The notes under the pieces are model-generated. The model had not been told where the DNA came from and made no database searches. It was given only the letters and a program-made list of their open reading frames with translations. A program made the translations under genes and the position numbers. Shown piece by piece: positions 14,712-22,252 of a stretch of 24,070 nucleotides of DNA (its first letter is position 1; each line of letters opens with the position of its first letter). Origin of the DNA: JAIPIY01 sp964489785 (GTDB lineage: Bacteria > Patescibacteriota > Minisyncoccia > Phycocordibacterales > UBA1006); assembly GCA_964489785.1 (NCBI GenBank), contig CAZAZY010000012.1:1-24070 (forward strand). Reading direction: 5' to 3'.

Positions 14712-15074
14712 TTATCCACGCTCGTATCCTGCCAGCTCGTATGCGACTGGAGAAAACTTGCAAGAAACACCAGCGCCCTCTTTTTTAAGAACTGATAACG
14801 ATCCACAAATCTTAACTTGATTTACGTAAATCTGATTAAACGCACCGTACAAAAAGAAATCATCAGTCTGAGTACTGTCACCCAGTATTTTCTCCACCTC
14901 TTCTTCGGTGAGCAACAGATATATTGTATGATCCGCCTGAAAGTTACACCGAGATCTAAGGTTTCTGTCACCCCATGGGGTAATAAAAAAATCTGGATCT
15001 TTAGTAAAATATACAGTCTTAATATAAGGTGCCATTTCCTGACCCTGTTTTTGGTCAATTGATTTGTATCTCAT
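14712..15074 (-). CDS. Unknown 120-residue protein
   Basis: I do not recognise this protein. It has 120 residues, no signal peptide and no membrane segment. It looks like a compact mixed alpha/beta soluble domain: a strand-like stretch PYIKTVYF, a polar loop with TPWGDRNLRSRCNF, then HTIYLLLTEEEVEKILG (strand plus acidic helix), FFLYGAFNQIYVNQVKICG and a C-terminal strand. Three cysteines (C43, C90, C105) are not in a metal-binding spacing. A start at M14 (MAPYIKTVY) is possible. It is a single-gene unit with its own terminator; its upstream region holds a 17-bp inverted repeat and a TAAAAT box 9 bases from the ATG. Confidence 0.65.
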   Translation of the reverse strand: MRYKSIDQKQGQEMAPYIKTVYFTKDPDFFITPWGDRNLRSRCNFQADHTIYLLLTEEEVEKILGDSTQTDDFFLYGAFNQIYVNQVKICGSLSVLKKEGAGVSCKFSPVAYELAGYERG

Positions 15075-15084
15075 CTGGTTTGGA

Positions 15085-15134
15085 TTTTATTGGTTATAAA
15101 AAGAGACAGCGATCTTCTTTTATAACCAATAAAA
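15085..15134. repeat. Perfect 17-bp inverted repeat in a divergent spacer
   Basis: Arms TTTTATTGGTTATAAAA (15085-15101) and TTTTATAACCAATAAAA (15118-15134) are exact reverse complements around a 16-base loop. The left arm overlaps the likely -10 of the 120-residue gene. The loop-side ends are not a G/C stem plus T-run as in the window's terminators, so an operator or cruciform is likelier. Confidence 0.8.
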
Positions 15135-15219
15135 CCATATGAAAGAACTTCGTTAAAACCAGAATATCATAAATGATGATTATGTCAACGTCGCGTTCTA
15201 ATCCGTCTTCTATTCAATA

Positions 15220-15228
15220 TGTTATACT
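15220..15228 (+). promoter_or_regulatory. Extended -10 promoter of the HIT gene
   Basis: TGT-TATACT, 7 bases before the ATG at 15236. Confidence 0.7.
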
Positions 15229-15235
15229 GACACAT

Positions 15236-15634
15236 ATGCAACCAGAAAAAACTATTTTCAAGAAAATTATTGATGGGGAAATACCATGTACAAAAATATA
15301 TGAAGACGAAAACTATTTAGCATTTCTAGATATCCAACCGGTTTCTCGTGGTCATGTGCTATTGATACCCAAAAAAGAATATCTTTGGATCCAGGATATG
15401 CCTGACAATGAAATTGCAGATATTTTTATCAAGGCAAAATTTCTCATACAGAAAATAAAAGAGGCGCTGGGTTGTGACTATGTACAATTAGGAATAGTGG
15501 GCAAAGACGTACCTCATGTACATATACATTTGATTCCAAGATATTTTAACGACAATCTACCGCAGAGTCCACAAAAACCCTACGAACCCGGCGAAGCAGA
15601 AAAGGTTGCAGAGGAATTACGGAGTATTTTGTAG
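15236..15634 (+). CDS. HIT-family nucleotide hydrolase (HINT-like)
   Basis: The 132-residue protein begins with the family's typical IFKKIIDGEIPCTKIYEDE and LAFLDIQPVSRGHVLLIPK, and ends with the active-site triad motif HVHIHLIPRY. HINT-type enzymes hydrolyse nucleoside phosphoramidates such as AMP-lysine; the true substrate here is not known. The frame is open back to 15173, but the start at 15236 aligns with the family and lies 7 bases after the -10 box. It is alone on the plus strand, facing pgk end to end with a 26-bp gap and no visible terminator. Confidence 0.92.
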   Translation: MQPEKTIFKKIIDGEIPCTKIYEDENYLAFLDIQPVSRGHVLLIPKKEYLWIQDMPDNEIADIFIKAKFLIQKIKEALGCDYVQLGIVGKDVPHVHIHLIPRYFNDNLPQSPQKPYEPGEAEKVAEELRSIL

Positions 15635-15660
15635 TGCATTATTTTTCTAAGATTATTGGC

Positions 15661-16806
15661 CTATTTCTTTACCATCTTTTCCAAAGCTTCAATCCCAGGC
15701 AATATCCCAGAAAGGAGAAAATCCAACATCGCGCCACCTGCCATTGATACAAAATCAAATTGTTTTTCCATTTTCAATCCAGATATAACGGTTACTGTAT
15801 CACCACCACCAATCACCGTTTGTGCTGATGTTCTTGCAATCGTTTTTGCCAACAGCTCTGTGCCCGCAGTATGCCCACCTTCGTAATATCCAAAGGGTCC
15901 ATTCCACAAAATAGTCTTTGCAGATTTTAATGATTCCCAAATATGCAAATTTCCTTTTTCAGAAATATCTATAATGTTATCCGTTTCTGTAATTTGTTCC
16001 AACGTCACATCACCGACAGTGCCGTTACGAAGAATTTGCACGGTATCGGGAACAAGAATTTTTTCTGTATCAAATGATGAAACATCTACGGTGGTATCTA
16101 CCAACGATGCCCCAATAGATTGTCCGCGGTTTTTATAAAAAGAGTGTGCCAATGCACCACCGACAATAATATTACTGCATCGTGGTAAAAAAGATTGTAT
16201 TAAATCTAATTTTGTTCCAAATTTTGCACCACCTACAATCAATACAAAAGGTTGCTCTGGTTCTAACAATTGTGTCAGATATTGTAATTCTTTTTCAAAA
16301 TGAATTCCTGAATATGCAGGAATATAGTGTGGTACGCCAACTATGCTGGCATGGTTTCGATGCGAAGCTGAAAAAGCTTCGTTCACAAATATATCAGCAT
16401 AGCCTGCCAATTGTTTTGCAAATTCAGCATCATTCGACATTTCGCCGTCTACTGATCGTATGTTTTCCAACATCAACATTCCCCCAAAAGGCAATGATTC
16501 AATCATGGTTTTTACGCGATCTGAAATGACTTCGGGAATAAACCCAACAGGGATTCTCATCGTTGTGTTCATATATTCAGCAACAGGTTTCAATGATGCG
16601 GTTCCATCACTGCCCAGATGGCTGATAATAATGATTTTTGCACCTGCAGACCGTAGGTATTCCAATGTTGGCAACAAAGCCTGCAAGCGAGAAATTCCCT
16701 CGGGGTCAATGGTTCCACCCGATAATGGCACATTACAATCAGCGCGAACCAGAACCCGGGTGCCTGGTTCTATATACGTATCACAAATACAAGAAAATGT
16801 TTCCAT
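15661..16806 (-). CDS. pgk: Phosphoglycerate kinase, divergent
   Basis: The 381-residue protein (about 10-15 shorter than usual) transfers phosphate from 1,3-bisphosphoglycerate to ADP. Recognisable blocks are VRADCNVPL (R21, D23, N25), SHLGSD, LENIR (R117), FVNEAFSASHRNHAS (R150), GGAKFGTKL (K195, K199), NGPFGYYEGG and GGGDTVTV. Several near-invariant positions differ: SHLGSD for SHLGRP loses the basic-patch arginine (S66), NEAF replaces NDAF, and GAKFGTK replaces GAKVSDK. The catalytic arginine matching yeast R38 (R21), the lysines and the nucleotide motifs remain, so activity is plausible. It lies 22 bp after tpiA with its own extended -10 box in the gap. Confidence 0.93.
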   Translation of the reverse strand: METFSCICDTYIEPGTRVLVRADCNVPLSGGTIDPEGISRLQALLPTLEYLRSAGAKIIIISHLGSDGTASLKPVAEYMNTTMRIPVGFIPEVISDRVKTMIESLPFGGMLMLENIRSVDGEMSNDAEFAKQLAGYADIFVNEAFSASHRNHASIVGVPHYIPAYSGIHFEKELQYLTQLLEPEQPFVLIVGGAKFGTKLDLIQSFLPRCSNIIVGGALAHSFYKNRGQSIGASLVDTTVDVSSFDTEKILVPDTVQILRNGTVGDVTLEQITETDNIIDISEKGNLHIWESLKSAKTILWNGPFGYYEGGHTAGTELLAKTIARTSAQTVIGGGDTVTVISGLKMEKQFDFVSMAGGAMLDFLLSGILPGIEALEKMVKK

Positions 16807-16812
16807 ATAATG

Positions 16813-16821
16813 AGTCTACCA
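16813..16821 (-). promoter_or_regulatory. Extended -10 promoter of pgk
   Basis: TGG-TAGACT, 6 bases before the ATG at 16806, in the 22-bp gap after tpiA. Confidence 0.6.
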
Positions 16822-16828
16822 CAAGGTT

Positions 16829-17584
16829 TTATAAAGATGAAATAAAAGAAGAAAACGATTTTGCATCCAAAGAAAGTCTGCCCAACAAAAATCCCTGAAC
16901 CCCTCCAACACGCAAAAATTCAGGTGCAGTTTCTACTGATGCAGAACCCCCATAGAGAATAACTGCGTTAGTTGCTTTTTTGGTGTCTTTTATTATGTTT
17001 GCCAATTCACGACGAATAATTACGGTAGCCTCTAGACATTCATCTGGTAATGCACTGCGTTTTGCTTTTTCTCCGATTGCCCATACGGGTTCATAGGCGA
17101 TAAAAAAACTATCAGCTTCTTTTGGTGTAATTTTTGCACAAGAAATTCGCACCTGTTCTGCCAGAATATCGCGATAATTTCCGGCGGTGTCACGATCTGA
17201 TTCACCCACGCAGATAATAGGCATTATTTTTTCATCTAATAGTTTTCGTACCTTGATGGCAATTATTTCATTGGTTTCACCATCTGCACGTCGTTCAGAA
17301 TGACCAACGATACAGTATTTCACACCCATGGATTTTAGCATCATTGCCGATACGTCCCCTGTGTGGGCACCGTCGTCATGCATAGACACATCTTGTGCAC
17401 CAAGAGAAATCTTTTTATCTCCCAATATTTTCATTATAGGTAAAAATGGAAATGGAGATGCAATAGCAATTTCTTTGGTACGAGAAGAAGCGACTTTTGC
17501 AACAATGCTGCGTAAAAGAGATTCTGCTTTTTTAATTGTTTCTGGATTTAATTTCCAATTTCCAATGATATATGTTTTTGACAT
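16829..17584 (-). CDS. tpiA: Triosephosphate isomerase
   Basis: The 251-residue TIM barrel has all catalytic residues: K11 in GNWKLN, H95 in VGHSERR and E165 in AYEPVWAIG; the phosphate-binding YGGS is near the C-terminus. The flexible loop after WAIG (GEKAKRSALPDE) is unlike the common GTGKxAT. It interconverts dihydroxyacetone phosphate and glyceraldehyde 3-phosphate. It precedes pgk in the same direction and begins 19 bp after the last pilus gene. No terminator separates it from that operon, so some read-through is possible. Confidence 0.96.
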   Translation of the reverse strand: MSKTYIIGNWKLNPETIKKAESLLRSIVAKVASSRTKEIAIASPFPFLPIMKILGDKKISLGAQDVSMHDDGAHTGDVSAMMLKSMGVKYCIVGHSERRADGETNEIIAIKVRKLLDEKIMPIICVGESDRDTAGNYRDILAEQVRISCAKITPKEADSFFIAYEPVWAIGEKAKRSALPDECLEATVIIRRELANIIKDTKKATNAVILYGGSASVETAPEFLRVGGVQGFLLGRLSLDAKSFSSFISSL

Positions 17585-17590
17585 ACCAAT

Positions 17591-17599
17591 ATTGTATCA
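17591..17599 (-). promoter_or_regulatory. Extended -10 promoter of tpiA
   Basis: TGA-TACAAT, 6 bases before the ATG at 17584. Confidence 0.65.
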
Positions 17600-17603
17600 C
17601 ATT

Positions 17604-19388
17604 TTATTCAATTTCTTTCCAAGAAGAGACACCCCACGTTGCCGATGGTCCCGAAGAAAAATCGAGATTTGCAATACCTTCTTCATAGGTAACATTCGTA
17701 CTACCATTGAGTTTAATATGATACCCTGTTGCCTGTTTTGCGCTGGCAGAACCAGAAAAATTAATTGTTCCATTTTGTGCAACTAATATCACAGCACCTG
17801 CTGAACCCGTAATATCAATTGCATTAGCAGAATTACAAGTTGAACTGGTTGGGCAATCTGAATTTGAAATAACCATAATATAACTACCAGCTGTTCCAGA
17901 ACCTGTGACAGGAGAACTACCCGCGATAGTCACGCGACCATCTACAATAACGACACCGCTACCAGCACCATATGATGAATCTAATTTCATAGAACCTGAT
18001 CCTTGTATATCAAGATTTCCTTGTATCCATAATGTTCCTGTTACATTTAATATTGTACTACCACCAACAGAAACATTTCCTGTTATTTTTCGTGGACCAA
18101 TAGATGTAGTTCCGGATCCAGATAAGGTAACATTTCCGGATGTAACCCCTCCAGCTTCAGCTTCTTCTTGCCATGATTCAATGTTTCCTTGCGATACCGG
18201 CCAACCAACAGGTTCAGGGTCAGGGCGCGAAGTATCACACGTCTTGTTATTACCTGTTCCTGTGGTGCAATAAATTTCATCAGTTGCACTGGTATAATTT
18301 ACCGTATGAGCATGTGCAATCCCAGAACCACTGGTTCCTACAGATAACTGATTCCACTGACTGGGTCCAGTAATGGTCGAAGTTAATCCTCCTAAATATA
18401 TTTGAAAATATGCATCAACATTTGGACTAAGAACATTCCAAGTGCTGGAATATTGTCCACGTTTTGCAGAACCACCCGAAAAACTATCTAAATTTGCTCC
18501 AACTTCGTAATAGCGACTAGCATGATTTCCACCATCAACAACCATCCAATACGTTTCTCCTACATTCAATGTTGGATTTGTAGTAAACAAAACATCAACC
18601 CACGCATAAGAATTCGTCACCGACGAAGAAGTAATGGTACCTGTTGCAACCTGTACAGTTCCAGGTGAACCAGAAGAATCCTTGACGATTCGTACAGTAA
18701 GATTTCCCGGGGTACTGATTTTACGTAGATACAATGATGCTTTGTATAGTGGGCTGGATTCTGTTAGTTGGAAACTTTGTGCCATATCTTGAGCTGCGAC
18801 AGATTGCCCAAAGGTAAGCACATGCGACGGTGTCCCGGAAGATCCATTTTGAACATCTGTAGATAATGCAGAAGTATTTGCAGCAACTGCGGATCCCGTA
18901 ATATAGGTACTACTACCCGTTCCCACAATATCACCATGCGCATATACATTTCCTACAATTCCTGAACTACCTGATAAAGTCAACCCTCCAACCCCTGTTT
19001 GAATACCATAGAAAAAAGAAACCCCTTCGGCGGTTGTTAATTGCATTTGTGATCGACGTTCATGCACACCTACAGTAGTGTGTGCAGTAATTTCTTTTGC
19101 ATTTGCCCCAACATCTGACACAGATATGGTTACTGACCCCTGAGGTAATTCTGTAGTAGATTCAGATGCAATAGGTATCCCATGTCGTAATCGATGCATA
19201 GCATCTTCTAATAACGAATCCACCAATACATGAGTAGTTCGAGATTCAGCAAATACCGTTGCTGTACGAAAATCTTTTACTGCAGGTTGCACTACACCAG
19301 CGACAACCGCCAGACTGGTAAACATAAAAACAACTACCGATGTAATTAATGCAGCTCCACGATTGTATGGTAAAAAATCTTTTTTCAT
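17604..19388 (-). CDS. Large PilX/GspK-like minor pilin with an inserted adhesin-like body
   Basis: The 594-residue protein opens like a type IV prepilin of the PilX/GspK kind: NRGAALITSVVVFMFTSLAV, with cleavage expected after G11. It lacks the Glu at mature position 5, as GspK proteins do. The body is unusual: a repetitive segment (GNVYAHGDIVGTGSSTYITG), then a roughly 150-residue domain resembling choice-of-anchor R (QSFQLTESSPLYKASLYLRK to GETYWMVVDGG), then a Gly/Ser/Thr-rich bactofilin-like ladder (GNVSVGGSTILNVTGTLWI, GNLDIQGSG). In the family, PilX/GspK sits at the pilus tip. It is the last gene of the pilus operon, 1 base after the preceding stop. The function of the body is not known. 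Confidence 0.75.
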   Translation of the reverse strand: MKKDFLPYNRGAALITSVVVFMFTSLAVVAGVVQPAVKDFRTATVFAESRTTHVLVDSLLEDAMHRLRHGIPIASESTTELPQGSVTISVSDVGANAKEITAHTTVGVHERRSQMQLTTAEGVSFFYGIQTGVGGLTLSGSSGIVGNVYAHGDIVGTGSSTYITGSAVAANTSALSTDVQNGSSGTPSHVLTFGQSVAAQDMAQSFQLTESSPLYKASLYLRKISTPGNLTVRIVKDSSGSPGTVQVATGTITSSSVTNSYAWVDVLFTTNPTLNVGETYWMVVDGGNHASRYYEVGANLDSFSGGSAKRGQYSSTWNVLSPNVDAYFQIYLGGLTSTITGPSQWNQLSVGTSGSGIAHAHTVNYTSATDEIYCTTGTGNNKTCDTSRPDPEPVGWPVSQGNIESWQEEAEAGGVTSGNVTLSGSGTTSIGPRKITGNVSVGGSTILNVTGTLWIQGNLDIQGSGSMKLDSSYGAGSGVVIVDGRVTIAGSSPVTGSGTAGSYIMVISNSDCPTSSTCNSANAIDITGSAGAVILVAQNGTINFSGSASAKQATGYHIKLNGSTNVTYEEGIANLDFSSGPSATWGVSSWKEIE

Positions 19389-19389
19389 A

Positions 19390-19929
19390 TTAATAACTAC
19401 CTTTTATTGTTACGCCAAATAATGTATCAACATGTTTTGTTCGCGACCCCGCAGATGCAGTCATACCAATATCAAAAGAAATAAAATTCGAAGCAACACC
19501 CTGTCCTGACGCTGGGGTTGCTGAAATTGACCGCACTAAAAATCGATCAAACGTAACACCTGTTGGATTGAGTGGTCCCTGGGTCACTCCATCTTGCTCT
19601 AACATCAAAGAGTCTCCTTCTAAAAAGAAACTAGTAACTATCACCACAGCATCTTCTGTGCGTGATACAGTCAAAATACTGGAATTTACACCCAGGGTCG
19701 AATCTTGTAATACCAATGTATCTGCATTTCGAACTTCGAATATCATACGGTCAAAACCACTGGTGGTTGTATGCAATAATGCACGAGCCATACGAATCTC
19801 CTGCAAAGAACCCATGGTCGTAATTAATGCAGTTACCATAATTCCAGATAATAGGGTAAACAATGCCATATACAACAATGTTTCTATCAATGTTACCCCT
19901 TTATTTTTTTGTATATTTTTTATGTGCAT
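19390..19929 (-). CDS. Type IV prepilin-like protein, GspJ/PilW type
   Basis: The 179-residue protein has a type III signal: NKGVTLIETLLYMALFTLL, cleavage after G and Glu at mature position 5. Its globular part is mostly beta, with no cysteines. It is third of four pilin-like genes; the start of the next gene lies 1 base past its stop. By operon order and length it is likely a minor pilin of the priming complex (inference). No strong Shine-Dalgarno site is visible. Confidence 0.82.
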   Translation of the reverse strand: MHIKNIQKNKGVTLIETLLYMALFTLLSGIMVTALITTMGSLQEIRMARALLHTTTSGFDRMIFEVRNADTLVLQDSTLGVNSSILTVSRTEDAVVIVTSFFLEGDSLMLEQDGVTQGPLNPTGVTFDRFLVRSISATPASGQGVASNFISFDIGMTASAGSRTKHVDTLFGVTIKGSY

Positions 19930-19932
19930 AGA

Positions 19933-20415
19933 TTAGTCTCTAAAAATATCAAACACATAGCCTTCTTGTTCTTCGACCATTTCACCACCCTGCCATGAAA
20001 CAGAAATTACCACCCTGCGACCCTGATCATCTTCATCTCCTGAAGATGCTATGTTTCCACTACCATCTCGATATACAGGGTACAGAGTAATAGTCCGAGA
20101 AAATTTACCAAACAAAGAGGGTCCCGAAACAACATCAAAAGCATTTCCATCCCACACAATATCATAAGGAGTTTCTGTATCCATTGCTTCCAACAAAGCA
20201 AAAGAAGTGTCCCTGGTAAACCGTACCAATTCAAAACCACCTTCGGCTAATAATTGTGCCTGCGCGCGGTCTAATGATAATTGGTTCATACGTAATGCCT
20301 GCACAGAAACAAACACCAGTGAAATAATCACTGTCAGCAATATGGCGCTACCAACAACAACTTCTATTAAACTTATTCCAAAAGATTTCAAAGCTGTATG
20401 TTGTTTGTATTTCAT
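19933..20415 (-). CDS. Type IV prepilin-like protein, GspI/PilV type
   Basis: The 160-residue protein has the prepilin N-terminus KSFGISLIEVVVGSAILLTV (cleavage after G13, Glu at mature position 5). The body includes AEGGFELVRFTRDT, a stretch often seen in PilV-like minor pilins. It lies 1 base after the previous gene and 3 bases before the next. It is probably a minor pilin; which one cannot be decided from sequence alone. Confidence 0.82.
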   Translation of the reverse strand: MKYKQHTALKSFGISLIEVVVGSAILLTVIISLVFVSVQALRMNQLSLDRAQAQLLAEGGFELVRFTRDTSFALLEAMDTETPYDIVWDGNAFDVVSGPSLFGKFSRTITLYPVYRDGSGNIASSGDEDDQGRRVVISVSWQGGEMVEEQEGYVFDIFRD

Positions 20416-20416
20416 A

Positions 20417-20878
20417 TTAGGGTGATCTTTCCAATAATCCTGTAGAGGTAACGGTAAAGATATATTCTATTGTACCATCCGCCGAAGAAAGAGTGAACTG
20501 TCCTGGGTTAGAAACTGCACCAGAAAGACGTGCAAAAGAAAAATCATCTCCACTATTTAAATCAATCGAAGATAATTCAAATCCTGATTCAAAAACAAAT
20601 TCTTCGATATCATTTGACCCTGTATAAGAATCCCCCTGAAAGAGAATGATGGATTCAGTATCTAATGCAATTCCATATGATGATAATTCTTCAGATGACA
20701 ATGTTTTTGTACGTGCTTCGAAAAATAGACTTTCAATCATTTCAATATGAAAACGGGCAACCTGACGTTGCTCTACGCCGGATAATTGCGGAATAGTAAT
20801 AGCCGTAATAATACCGATAATCGCAATAACGATCAGTATCTCTATCAAGGTAAATCCTTTTTTATATAACAAATACAT
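20417..20878 (-). CDS. Type IV prepilin-like protein, GspH/FimT type
   Basis: The 153-residue protein has the textbook N-terminus KKGFTLIEILIVIAIIGIIT with cleavage after G8 and Glu at mature position 5. After the helix comes a stretch (RFHIEMIESLFFEARTKTLS) like the FimT/GspH family. It could serve as the main pilin, since no other short major-pilin gene is in the window, but the family resemblance favours a minor pilin. It starts 1 base after the pilC stop; AAGGA about 10 bases upstream is a plausible weak ribosome-binding site. Confidence 0.85.
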   Translation of the reverse strand: MYLLYKKGFTLIEILIVIAIIGIITAITIPQLSGVEQRQVARFHIEMIESLFFEARTKTLSSEELSSYGIALDTESIILFQGDSYTGSNDIEEFVFESGFELSSIDLNSGDDFSFARLSGAVSNPGQFTLSSADGTIEYIFTVTSTGLLERSP

Positions 20879-20879
20879 A

Positions 20880-22249
20880 TTATGAAATTCCTTCCATTAA
20901 TGAATACATTGGCGTAATCATGGATACCGCAAAAAATCCAACGGCACCCCCAACAAAAATCATCAAAATAGGTTCCACAATAGTAGATAAATCTTTTGTT
21001 GCAGCTGATACTTCTTCTTCATAAAAATGCGCAATTTCTAGTAGCATAGTGGATAGTTTTCCTGTTTCTTCTCCTACTTCCATCATTTCCCCCACCATTA
21101 GCGGATACCATTTCGTTGCCCCCTTAAAGGCAATAGACAAAGTATCTCCTTTTTCTACGTTTTTTTGCGCTTCTATAATAATATTTTTATAGTGCACATT
21201 CTNNNNNNNNNNNNNNNNNNNNNNNNNNNNNNNNNNNNNNNNNNNNNNNNNNNNNNNNNNNNNNNNNNNNNNNNNNNNNNNNNNNNNNNNNNNNNNNNNN
21301 NNCCTTTTTCTACGTTTTTTTGCGCTTCTATAATAATATTTTTATAGTGCACATTCTGCAATACATCACGGGTAATTTCCAATGACTGCCCCATACTGAC
21401 ACCAGATGATAACAATGATGATAAGGTTCTTGCAGTTTGTGCAGCATAAGATTGTTGTACTATACCCCCAATCACAGGAATATGTGGAACCAGCCAATCA
21501 AAAAATCTGGTTCCCTTCTCTGTTCTTGCTAACCAAATAATTCCTGATACAAATGCAATTACACCACCCAATAGTAAAATAATGTGATTACGCAACAAAT
21601 CACTGACTGTCATGATAAATTGCGTCGTTGCAGGGAGATCCATTTCCATATCCGCAAACACCGCAGTCAACGTAGGAACAACATAGATCATCATTAATAC
21701 CCCGATAATAATAATTGCGCACAAAACCACCGCAGGATACATCAATGCTCCTTTTATTTTTCTTTTGAGTGTATAGGTTTTTTCCAAATGCACACTGATT
21801 TCAGATAATACTGACGGCATACCACCGGATTCTTCTCCTGAACGAACCATAGAGATAAAAAATGGTTCGAATACTTTTGGATATTTTTCTAAACTTTGAC
21901 TAAAACTTTTTCCTGATTGAATATCAGATTGAACATCATGCAATATTGATTTAAAAAGCTTATTCCTTGTTTGTTTTTCCAAAATAGATAGTGCGCGTGA
22001 TAATGCCAATCCAGCAGAAAGCATGGATGAAACGTTATGGGTAAAGAATATTTTTTCTTTCAAAGATACTTTACCTAAAAACCTATCCACTGCATCAACC
22101 CATGAACCTTTTTCCGATAACGGGATAAGTGACAACACAGTCTCTTCTTTGTCTCGCAACTCCATTAATACGGCGTGCTTATCAGCACCTTCTATGTCCC
22201 CAGTGTTCATGGTGCCTGTCTTTGATTGTGAAACGTAATGAAATTTCAT
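20880..22249 (-). CDS. pilC: Type IV pilus inner-membrane platform protein PilC, interrupted by a false assembly gap
   Basis: The record shows two pieces, 22249 to 21303 and 21202 to 20880, around 100 N. The 55 bases at each side of the N are identical. Deleting the N and one copy (155 bases) leaves 1215 bases, exactly 405 codons in frame, giving a 404-residue protein, the usual PilC/GspF length. Two T2SSF domains are visible: about 70-190 (FFTHNVSSMLSAGLALSRAL, RSGEESGGMPSVL) and about 270-395 (RTLSSLLSSGVSMGQSL, GEMMEVGEETGKLSTML), with three membrane helices. PilC anchors the pilus machine and couples the PilB motor to pilin polymerisation. Its start lies 3 bases after the pilB stop. Confidence 0.93.
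21148..21202. repeat. 55-bp duplicate at left edge of the gap (artefact)
   Basis: Identical to 21303-21357; it encodes the same pilC residues (HYKNIIIEAQKNVEK region) twice. Probably one genomic sequence represented twice. Confidence 0.93.
21203..21302. other. Assembly gap of 100 N, probably not real
   Basis: Exactly 100 N inside pilC, flanked by two perfect copies of one 55-bp sequence. This is the mark of two contig ends that overlap and were scaffolded without being merged. Confidence 0.95.
21303..21357. repeat. 55-bp duplicate at right edge of the gap (artefact)
   Basis: Second copy of 21148-21202, starting at the first called base after the N run. Confidence 0.93.
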
Positions 22250-22252
22250 AGA

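Noticed and set aside
15173..15235. 21-residue extension of the HIT protein
   Set aside because: It covers the TGT-TATACT box; family members start at the MQPEKTIFKK position.
21203..21302. A real insertion or unknown element inside pilC
   Set aside because: Identical 55-bp flanks and restored reading frame show an unmerged contig overlap.
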